NCBI GenBank assembly: GCA_013812565.1
Contig: JACCTF010000504.1
Coordinates: 1 to 12,087 of the forward strand
DNA: 12,087 nucleotides
Direction: 5' to 3'
DNA from: Pyrinomonadaceae bacterium
GTDB taxonomy: Bacteria > Acidobacteriota > Blastocatellia > Pyrinomonadales > Pyrinomonadaceae
Below, in pieces: positions 6,116 to 12,087 of the stretch (positions within the stretch are counted from its first letter, which is position 1; the number at the start of each line of letters is the position of its first letter). The notes under the pieces are model-generated. The model was not told where the DNA came from. It did no database searches and worked only from the letters and a program-made list of their open reading frames with translations. The translations under genes and the position numbers were made by a program.

Positions 6116-8599
6116 ATGAAACGTTTGATTTCCTTGCTCGCTTGTTGCGCGCTCCTCTTACCTGTCTGTTCTACGGCTTCCTCGCAGCAGATACCCCGTC
6201 CGACGGCGGACGGCTATTCGCTTCCTAACGGATGGCGGCTGACGCCCATCGGTAAAGCAATCCCGACGGAAGACATGGTGCTCCACCTCTTGCCTGCCCC
6301 GGACGGGCGCGCCGTGATCGCCTCGCACTCCGGCTTTAATCCGCACGGGCTGGTGGTGATCGACGCCCGCACCGAACAAGCGGTGCAGCGGATACCGCTC
6401 AAATCCACATGGCTGGGCATGGCCTGGCATCCGAACGGAAACCTGTTGTACGTCTCGGGCGGAAACGCCGACGGAAGAGTTTCGACGCGGGCGCCCGTCT
6501 ATGTCTTTGAATACAAGAACGCGCGACTCTCGCCGAAACCCGTGGCGACGCTTGAGGAGACGATTGACGCCGCGCAGATCTACTGGTCTGGGCTCGCCCA
6601 TCATCCGCTGAAGAACATTCTCTACGCGGCGAACCGCGGCACCACGCCGACGCCCGGCAGCGTCGTCGTGTTCGACACCACAAGCGGCAAAATCCTCGCC
6701 CGCATCCCGGTCGGAATCAATCCCTATGACCTCGCTCTTAGTAGAGACGGCCACACACTTTATGTTTCCAACTGGGCCAGCGACTCCGTCAGCGTCATCG
6801 ACACGGACGCCTTGAAGGTGGTGGCGAACATACCCGTCGGGGACAACCCGAACGATTTAGAACTCTCGAACGACGAGCGTTTGTTCGTCGCGTGCGCGAA
6901 TGACAACAGCGTTAACGTGATTGACACCAGAGCACGCCGGGCCGTGGAGAAGATTTCCACTGCCCTTTTCCCGCGCGCTCCCGTAGGGTCAACCCCGAAC
7001 GCGCTCGCCCTTGACCGAGTTGGCAAGATGCTGTTCGTCGCCAACGCCGACAATAACAATGTGGCGGTCATCAGTGTCGCCAAGCCCGGCGAGAGTGAGG
7101 TGTTGGGTTTTATCCCGACCGGCTGGTATCCGTCGGCTTTGGCGTTCGGGGGCGGTGGGCAAAACCTCTACGTGGGGAACAGCAAAGGCCTCGGGTCTTA
7201 CTCAAACATCCGCGGACCTCACAGCAGATTGCCGCCCGGCGACGAAGGGCGGGGGAGCGTGAAGAGTCTACAGAAGGGCAGCGTCAATATCGTCGGGTTG
7301 TCGAACTTGAAATCCGAGATCAAGCGGCTCACTCGACAGGTTTACGAGAACACCCCATATAACGACGATTTGCTGGCCGAAGCCAAAGCGCCGGCGGCAC
7401 CCTCCGTCATTCCCCGCGCGGTGGGCGCTGGCTCGCCCGTCAAGCATGTGCTCTACATCATCAAGGAGAACCGCACCTACGATCAGGTGCTGGGTGACAT
7501 GCCGAAGGGCAACGGCGATTCGCGGCTGACCATCTTCGGGCGCAAAGTGACGCCGAACCATCACGCCCTGGCCGAGCAGTTCGTCCTCTTCGACAATCTG
7601 TACTGCGACGGAGAGGTCAGCGTTGACGGTCACTCGTGGTCCAACTCCGCTTATGCCACAGACTTCAACGAGAAGTTGTGGCCGGTCACCTACGGCGGCC
7701 ACAGCAAAGCCCGGCCTTCCGCCGCGCACGTGCCTGCTGGGGGACATCTCTGGGATTTGTGTCGACGCAAGGGATTGACCTACCGCAGCTACGGCGAGTA
7801 TGCCGCGCGCGTGAGCGACGGCACCACGATGGACGCGGCGCCGGGGGTTGAGGGGTTGGTCGGGCACGTCGCGCCGAACTACAAGAAGCCGGGGATGCGT
7901 GACACGGATAACGCGGCGGAGTTTATCAGGGAGTTCGACGAGTATGAGAAAAACTATGACAGCCCGGACGTTGACAAGCGACTGCCGAACTTCATGGTGA
8001 TGAGCCTGCCCGAAAATCACACCTTCGGGGCGACGCCTGACAAGCCGACGCCGACGGCCTGCGTGGCGAACAACGACTACGCCCTCGGCTTGATCGTCGA
8101 GCGTGTCACGCACAGCAAGTACTGGCCGGAGACTGCTATCTTCGTGATCGAGGACGATGCGCAGGACGGCCCTGATCACGTCGATGCCCGCCGCACCGTG
8201 GCCTTCGCGATCAGTCCGTATATCACACGCGAAAAAGTGGACAGCACGCTCTACAGCACGAGTTCGATGTTGCGGACGATTGAATTACTACTTGGGCTGC
8301 CGCCGATGAGCCAGTATGACGCCGCCGCGACGCCGATGTACGCGGCCTTCGGCACTACGGCAGACCTTACACCTTATCGCCACCTGAAACCGCTCGTTAA
8401 TGTGGATGAGAAGAACACGCCGCTGGCCTGGGGCGCTAAAGAGTCACTCGAAATGGATTTCTCGGACGTGGACCTTACCCCGATGTTCGAGCTGAATGAG
8501 ATCGTTTGGAAGAGCGTTCGCGGCGCGCAATCCGAGATGCCCCTGCCGGTGCATCGCTTCCGATTCGCAAGCGACCCAATTGCATCCCGGTCGCGTTGA
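6116..8599 (+). CDS. Exported YncE-like beta-propeller / phosphoesterase fusion
   Basis: An 827-residue exported protein. The signal peptide is MKRLISLLACCALLLPVCST, cleaved near 20-25. Residues about 50-400 form a YncE/YVTN beta-propeller, with blades marked by LYVSN-x-ASDSVSVIDT (215-230), LFVACANDNSVNVIDT (256-271), MLFVANADNNNVAVIS (305-320) and LYVGNSKG (351-358). Residues about 440-735 are a phosphoesterase/alkaline-phosphatase-like domain. It contains KHVLYIIKENRTYDQVLGDM (443-462), DGHSW (504-508), SLPENHTFG (630-638), IEDDAQDGPDHVDARRT (678-694) and a TIELLLGLPPMSQYD end (721-735). This matches the known 'bifunctional YncE/alkaline phosphatase family' architecture; the substrate is unknown, probably a periplasmic phosphoester. 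AAGGAG lies 7 nt upstream of the ATG. It converges with the hydrolase gene, 27 bp apart. Confidence 0.92.
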   Translation: MKRLISLLACCALLLPVCSTASSQQIPRPTADGYSLPNGWRLTPIGKAIPTEDMVLHLLPAPDGRAVIASHSGFNPHGLVVIDARTEQAVQRIPLKSTWLGMAWHPNGNLLYVSGGNADGRVSTRAPVYVFEYKNARLSPKPVATLEETIDAAQIYWSGLAHHPLKNILYAANRGTTPTPGSVVVFDTTSGKILARIPVGINPYDLALSRDGHTLYVSNWASDSVSVIDTDALKVVANIPVGDNPNDLELSNDERLFVACANDNSVNVIDTRARRAVEKISTALFPRAPVGSTPNALALDRVGKMLFVANADNNNVAVISVAKPGESEVLGFIPTGWYPSALAFGGGGQNLYVGNSKGLGSYSNIRGPHSRLPPGDEGRGSVKSLQKGSVNIVGLSNLKSEIKRLTRQVYENTPYNDDLLAEAKAPAAPSVIPRAVGAGSPVKHVLYIIKENRTYDQVLGDMPKGNGDSRLTIFGRKVTPNHHALAEQFVLFDNLYCDGEVSVDGHSWSNSAYATDFNEKLWPVTYGGHSKARPSAAHVPAGGHLWDLCRRKGLTYRSYGEYAARVSDGTTMDAAPGVEGLVGHVAPNYKKPGMRDTDNAAEFIREFDEYEKNYDSPDVDKRLPNFMVMSLPENHTFGATPDKPTPTACVANNDYALGLIVERVTHSKYWPETAIFVIEDDAQDGPDHVDARRTVAFAISPYITREKVDSTLYSTSSMLRTIELLLGLPPMSQYDAAATPMYAAFGTTADLTPYRHLKPLVNVDEKNTPLAWGAKESLEMDFSDVDLTPMFELNEIVWKSVRGAQSEMPLPVHRFRFASDPIASRSR

Positions 8600-8626
8600 G
8601 TGACGGCGCGTTGTAGGTGAATGCTT

Positions 8627-9331
8627 TCAACGATGCTTCTCCGCCAGAAGCGCGTTCATCATTTCACGCACGATTTCGATTTCGTCAGGGATGACTGTGT
8701 GCGGCATGTTTGGGTAAATTTTCAGCGCGACATTGCCGCCGAGTTTACGCAGCAGTTCGGCGGACGGCGTGAGGCGTTCGAGCGGGATGTGCGCGTCGCG
8801 GTCGCTGCATCCGAGGAACATCGGCGTTTCGGCGAACGCTCCGTCAACCATCTGCCTCGTCGCCGTTTCTGAAGCGTAAGTTTTCATTAGTGGCTCGGGT
8901 GGAGTGATTAAAGCACCGCTCAGAGCAACGACTCCGCCGTAGCGTCGCGGATAACGAAAGGCGTATTCGAGCGCAAGGCACGCGCCCTGCGAGAACCCTA
9001 ACAACATCGTGCGCTCTGCCGGGACACCTTCATTCTTAAGACGGGCGAGCGCGTCGCCGATTGCCTGAAGCCCAGACGACAGCCCCGGCTCGTTGCTCTC
9101 CATCGGCGCGAGAAAACTGTTCGGGTACCACGATCCTCTGGCGGCTTGCGGCGCGAGGTAGTGGAAGCCGGGCTGGTCGAATTCGCCGGCGAGGGTCAGG
9201 ATGCTCTCGGCGGTCGCCCCGCGCCCGTGCACCAACACCATCGCGGCTTGCGCTTCCTCCGGTCGAGCACCGTAGGTCAGCAGCGGTTGTCCTTGATGCG
9301 GACCTTTGAAATTTGATAAGTCGTTTGTCAT
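8627..9331 (-). CDS. Phospholipase/carboxylesterase-family alpha/beta hydrolase (MhqD-like)
   Basis: A cytosolic serine hydrolase of 234 residues, normal length for the Abhydrolase_2 family. Numbering here includes one upstream GTG codon (9334). The oxyanion region VLVHGRGA is at 33-40, the nucleophile elbow GFSQG at 113-117 (Ser115), the acid in GCSDRDAHIP (Asp178 or Asp180), and His212 in PHTVIP. It cleaves ester or thioester bonds, with the substrate unknown. Family members sit next to ring-cleaving VOC dioxygenases in the Firmicutes mhq quinone-response genes, and the dioxygenase here is the next gene upstream. The start at ATG 9331 has GGAGG 9 nt before it; GTG 9334 (6 nt) is equally possible. 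Confidence 0.9.
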   Translation of the reverse strand: MTNDLSNFKGPHQGQPLLTYGARPEEAQAAMVLVHGRGATAESILTLAGEFDQPGFHYLAPQAARGSWYPNSFLAPMESNEPGLSSGLQAIGDALARLKNEGVPAERTMLLGFSQGACLALEYAFRYPRRYGGVVALSGALITPPEPLMKTYASETATRQMVDGAFAETPMFLGCSDRDAHIPLERLTPSAELLRKLGGNVALKIYPNMPHTVIPDEIEIVREMMNALLAEKHR

Positions 9332-9334
9332 CAC

Positions 9335-9605
9335 TCATACCCTCCGTTCACCCTTATAGCATTTTACTTTCCGCCTAACAGCCAACCAATTCTGCCCCTT
9401 CCCGTAGGTTAATCGCCGATACCGCTCCCCGTTCGACGTTCGACGGAGCGCTTCGCTGCGCGACAGTCTCGCCGGTCGATCCGCCGCAGTGGTGCGCAGT
9501 CGCTGCTTCCTTCGCCATCAACTTATCCACGGTCAAGTAGCCCACCGTGAGCACGGGCGGTTCAGCGGATTAACGACACCATGTTGCGTTTGTTCTCTGC
9601 CGCTC
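9335..9605. other. Gap between hydrolase and dioxygenase genes
   Basis: 271 bases without a supported gene. A minus-strand frame of 47 codons (9518-9375) exists but has no homology I recognise. The stretch includes a tandem GTTCGAC repeat (about 9431-9444) and several self-complementary GC-rich words (for example CTGCGC and GCGCAG about 40 bases apart). A promoter or operator for the hydrolase gene may lie here, but I cannot point to one. Confidence 0.35.
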
Positions 9606-10565
9606 TCAAGCCGCTTCGCTTTTCGATTCCGGCAGATGCACCGGCGGTAGTACGCTCTCGATCCGCTGCCGTGACGACTCCAACCACGGCGGCAATTTAA
9701 GATTCGTGCCCAAGCTCTCAAGGGGTTCATCCACCGCGAAGCCCGGCGGGTCGGTTGCGATCTCGAACAAGATGCCGCCCGGCTCCCTGAAATAGATCGA
9801 GTGGAAATACTCACGGTCTTGAACTGTCGTGACACTCAGACCTAACTCCGCGATGCGCCGCCGCCACGCGAGTTGGGTGTCATCCGACTCGGTGCGCCAC
9901 GCGACGTGGTGAACCGTGCCGCCCGCGACGACGCCCTGCCAGAAATCCGGCGCGTGTCTAATGTCAACCTGCATCCCTGCGCCGCCTTCTTTCACCGCGT
10001 AACGATACTGATTTCCTTCCTCAGCGATTTGGCGAAACCCCATCGTTTCTGTCAGGAGCTTGGCGGTCTCCACGTGAGAGTCCAGGCAGAGCACTACCGT
10101 GTGGAAGCCAAGGAGCGCGTGCTCGCCGGCGACGCTCCCGTTCTCCCAACCGTCGCGCTTCTCTCGGGAATGGGCGACTACTTCCAGCATTAAGCCATCA
10201 GGGTCGCGAAAGGCGAGCACCTGCTCGTCGAAGCGACGCACCGGCTTGTCATACTCAATGCCGTGAGCTGTCAGCCGCTCAATCCAGTAGCCGAGCGAAG
10301 CTTCGGGGACGGAGAACGAGGTGGTCATTGCCTGCCCCGTACCTTGCCGCCCGCGTCGCACATTGCGCCACGGGAAGAAGGTGAGAATTGTTCCCGGAGT
10401 TCCCTGCTCGTCGCCGTAGTAGAAGTGGTAAGTGCCGGGGTCGTCGAAGTTGACAGTCTTCTTGACTAAGCGAAGACCCAAGACGCCCGCATAAAAGTTG
10501 ACGTTTTGTTGTGGGTCACCCGCGATAGCAGTGACGTGGTGGATGCCTAAAATTTCATCTCTCAC
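9606..10565 (-). CDS. Two-domain VOC ring-cleaving dioxygenase (MhqO-like)
   Basis: A cytosolic metalloenzyme of 319 residues, the usual length for MhqO-type extradiol dioxygenases/glyoxalase-fold proteins. The first VOC module (about 5-135) begins GIHHVTAIAGDPQQNVNFYA with LGLRLVKKTVNFDDPGTYHFY after it. The second (about 150-272) begins GFHTVVLCL. Candidate metal ligands are His9/His10, His219/His220 (GTVHHVAW) and Glu268 (LFEIATDPPGF). In Bacillus, relatives detoxify hydroquinones and catechol-like compounds under MhqR; the same role here is inferred. The start is GTG 10565, with GGAG 7 nt upstream; no in-frame ATG is nearby. The adjacent hydrolase on the same strand may act on the cleaved product. 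No MarR-type regulator is in view. Confidence 0.92.
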   Translation of the reverse strand: MRDEILGIHHVTAIAGDPQQNVNFYAGVLGLRLVKKTVNFDDPGTYHFYYGDEQGTPGTILTFFPWRNVRRGRQGTGQAMTTSFSVPEASLGYWIERLTAHGIEYDKPVRRFDEQVLAFRDPDGLMLEVVAHSREKRDGWENGSVAGEHALLGFHTVVLCLDSHVETAKLLTETMGFRQIAEEGNQYRYAVKEGGAGMQVDIRHAPDFWQGVVAGGTVHHVAWRTESDDTQLAWRRRIAELGLSVTTVQDREYFHSIYFREPGGILFEIATDPPGFAVDEPLESLGTNLKLPPWLESSRQRIESVLPPVHLPESKSEAA

Positions 10566-10671
10566 TTGTCATCTCCTCACATATCGGTGTTCTAAGGTTT
10601 TCCCAATCTCAAAGTCAGTCAGGTGGTGCGAGACAATCGGCGGCGCGTCACCTGCGTCTTGACCTCGTGTC

Positions 10672-11382
10672 TTATTTGCTTGACGCCTGAGTCTTCGCCG
10701 GTTCCTGCTTAACTGCTTCGAGTGTTAAAGCAATCTGCACGTCGTTGGCGACCACGAAGCCACCTTCCGCCATCGGCGCGTTCCACTTGATGCCGTAATC
10801 CTGCCGATTGATTGTGGTCGCGGCTTCCACTCCCATGCGCGTGCCGCCCCACGGGTCTTTGACCGCGCCGAACAGCTTGAACGGAATGGCGATTTGCTTC
10901 GTCACGCCGTGCAGGGTGAAGTCGCCGTGTGCGACGAATGAGTCATTGCTTTTACGCTCGATGCGCATACTGCGGAACGCCATCTCCGGGTACTTGGCGA
11001 CGTCGAAGAAGTCGGCTGTTCTCAAGTGTTCATCGCGCTTCGCAATGTCGGTGTCGATGCTCGCGACCTTCGTGGTGAACTCGACCGATGATTGGGTGAT
11101 GTCGTCGGGGTTGTACAGAATCGTGCCGGTGTAGTCGTCGAAGCGACCGCGCACGTTGTTGATGAGCAGGTGGCGGATCGAGAAGTTGATCGAACTATGC
11201 GCCGGGTCGATGGCGTAAGTACCGCCGGGGATCGGCGCGTATGCGACCTTCGCTGCTCTGGCATCGTTCTGTGCCGCTTGGCGTGTTTGGCTGCTGACGG
11301 TGTTCGTGGTGTAAAGACTCGCGCCCCCGACGAGCGTCAAGATTAGGATCGCCGCCGAGATGTATTTCGAATGTGATTTCAT
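10672..11382 (-). CDS. Exported YceI-family lipocalin-like protein
   Basis: A 236-residue protein with an N-terminal signal or anchor (hydrophobic 8-23, likely cleaved before about 32). The YceI beta-barrel domain spans about 55-225. Hallmarks are YAIDPAHSSINFSIRHL (56-72), RDEHLRTADFFDVAKYPEM (116-134), GDFTLHGVTKQI (153-164) and NRQDYGIKWN (192-201). YceI proteins are periplasmic and bind isoprenoid-type lipids such as polyprenyl chains or quinones in the barrel. That fits the neighbouring quinone-type detoxification genes, though the link is inference. AGGAG lies 8 nt before the ATG. The short C-terminal tail (226-236) is Lys/Gln-rich and probably disordered. Confidence 0.93.
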   Translation of the reverse strand: MKSHSKYISAAILILTLVGGASLYTTNTVSSQTRQAAQNDARAAKVAYAPIPGGTYAIDPAHSSINFSIRHLLINNVRGRFDDYTGTILYNPDDITQSSVEFTTKVASIDTDIAKRDEHLRTADFFDVAKYPEMAFRSMRIERKSNDSFVAHGDFTLHGVTKQIAIPFKLFGAVKDPWGGTRMGVEAATTINRQDYGIKWNAPMAEGGFVVANDVQIALTLEAVKQEPAKTQASSK

Positions 11383-11407
11383 AGATCTTTCTCCTGATCC
11401 AAATGAT

Positions 11408-11599
11408 TTAGTTTCTGTGACGGTCGAACACGAGGTCGTTCAACCATGAAGCGGTCTGGTGTGTCAGCGCCGTGCCCGCGTTATGTGAATGGTTCCGTGC
11501 GCTTCTGTTCTGCCGTGCGCGTCGTCGCGCGGCTAAAACTTGATCGCGCACGCGCCTGACGCGCCGGCACACCGCGCCGCGTTCATCTGTGTGTGACAT
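11408..11599 (-). CDS. Doubtful small Arg-rich ORF upstream of the YceI gene
   Basis: A 63-codon frame, rich in Arg (for example VCRRVRRVRDQVLAARRRAR) and ending WLNDLVFDRHRN. It overlaps the end of the preceding small ORF by 17 bases and stops 25 bases before the YceI gene. No family is recognised and no clear ribosome site is seen. It may be chance coding in GC-rich spacer. The stretch 11383-11582 otherwise holds no recognised element. Confidence 0.2.
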   Translation of the reverse strand: MSHTDERGAVCRRVRRVRDQVLAARRRARQNRSARNHSHNAGTALTHQTASWLNDLVFDRHRN

Positions 11600-11774
11600 A
11601 AGTTAATCCATTTATTCGCGCCGCTTCGTTCCAAGCGAATGATTTTTTACGGCGTTTGTTTCTTCTCGCTTCGCGACGTGCGTTCAATAGTTCAGCCTGA
11701 TCGAAGATGTTCTCGACGAGCGGTGAGAAGGTCATCATGATCCGGTCGAGAACCTCGTACAGCTTTTTCTTCAT
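11583..11774 (-). CDS. Small basic hypothetical protein
   Basis: A 63-residue frame starting MKKKLYEVLDRIMMTFSPLV with AAAGGA 7 nt before the ATG, a good ribosome site. The N-terminal half is amphipathic; the middle (about 33-44) is strongly basic (RREARRNKRRKK). No signal peptide or known domain is recognised. Its ATG overlaps the TGA of the upstream frame that spans the intron junction (ATGA). It could be a real small nucleic-acid-binding protein or the remains of a longer gene. Confidence 0.4.
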   Translation of the reverse strand: MKKKLYEVLDRIMMTFSPLVENIFDQAELLNARREARRNKRRKKSFAWNEAARINGLTYVTHR

Positions 11775-11962
11775 AATCCTTTTCCTTTATCTTTTTTCAG
11801 TCTGGCGCTCCTCGAAAGCTCCAGTTCGCGACTATCTACGGAAGCCATGCTTAGCGTGAGAGTCCGGTCGCTGTCTTTCATCTTCTTGTCAATCGTTTCT
11901 GATCTTGCGAAATGCTGCTTGTTCGGACGCCGTGCAATTGTGTGATCGTATGTGACCGGCAG
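11775..11962 (-). other. 3' exon side of the group II intron; possible 3' end of an interrupted gene
   Basis: Immediately downstream of the intron 3' end the minus strand stays open in one frame from the junction to a TGA at 11773-11771. It encodes about 60 residues beginning LPVTYDHTIARRPNKQHFAR. No family is recognised. If the intron sits within a gene, this would be its C-terminal part. The chimeric frame running through the intron's last bases is not a real gene by itself. Confidence 0.25.
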
Positions 11963-12087
11963 ATCGGGATAGGAAGGGACCTTGAAGCCCCTCCCTCCCA
12001 CACCACCGTGCATACGGTTCCGTACACGGCGGTTCGGATAGTTATGCTTTCCTCTGAGCTGCTAATCTTGGTAGTCCGAGCGAGTCG
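11963..12087 (-). mobile_element. 3' end (domains V and VI) of a group II intron, running off the right edge
   Basis: On the minus strand, 12032-12003 folds as a group II domain V: an 8-bp stem CCGCCGTG/CACGGTGG, a two-base bulge (TG) on the 3' side, and an upper stem TACGG/CCGTA closing on a tiny loop. The catalytic triad would be the CGC form. Directly after it, 12000-11963 forms a domain VI-like hairpin (GGGAGGGAGGGGC with GTCCCTTCCTATCCC) with a bulged A at 11970. Seven bases then follow to the 3' end, GAT, at 11963, matching the 'bulged A plus 7-8 nt, ending AY' rule. The intron body and any reverse transcriptase lie beyond 12087. Confidence 0.75.

Noticed and set aside
7268..8179. 303-codon minus-strand frame
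   Set aside because: It is antisense to the phosphoesterase domain, is Val/Arg/His-rich and matches no family, so it is a GC-rich shadow.
9371..9425. GCCTAAC near 9374 as an integron attC half-site
   Set aside because: No matching GTTRRRY core was found at proper spacing, and no integrase or cassette array is present.

Overview
The window is bacterial, compact and fairly GC-rich. It reads as a stress and detoxification neighbourhood with mobile-element remnants between the gene blocks. No rRNA, tRNA or CRISPR array was seen. The lineage cannot be fixed from sequence alone. The gene mix (CusA with a Cys-rich exported protein, a YncE/phosphatase fusion, a DisA-type domain protein) and the short 'TGCGGA' interspersed repeat suggest an environmental Acidobacteriota-like bacterium, but this is inference.

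Left block, minus strand, 4373 to 1: a copper/silver export cluster. A putative operator/promoter (4339-4373) lies in front of a small exported Cys-rich protein (4327-3938). Next come a Met-rich YtkA/FixH-like lipoprotein (3683-3261) and a nearly full-length CusA-type RND pump (3154 to beyond the left edge). All three methionines of the CusA metal site are present. No periplasmic adaptor (CusB) or outer-membrane channel (CusC) is visible inside the window.

Middle block, plus strand, 4501 to 8599: a truncated IS200/IS605 TnpA N-terminus (4516-4668) overlaps by four bases (ATGA) the start of a DisA/DAC-fold protein (4665-5804), a candidate cyclic-dinucleotide synthase or sensor. A structured, non-coding stretch (5805-6115) follows. 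After it comes a long exported protein (6116-8599) with an N-terminal YncE/YVTN beta-propeller and a C-terminal phosphoesterase/alkaline-phosphatase-like domain.

Right block, minus strand, 11774 to 8627: an unknown small basic protein, a doubtful small ORF, an exported YceI-family lipocalin-like protein, a two-domain VOC ring-cleaving dioxygenase, and an alpha/beta hydrolase of the phospholipase/carboxylesterase family. The last two recall the MhqO/MhqD pair used against quinones in Firmicutes. The right edge carries domains V and VI, that is the 3' end, of a minus-strand group II intron whose body and reverse transcriptase lie outside the window.

Taken together, the metal-export cluster and the quinone-type detoxification module fit a locus dealing with toxic metals and electrophiles. 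The DAC-domain gene and the propeller-phosphatase gene sit between them in a segment with signs of past insertion.
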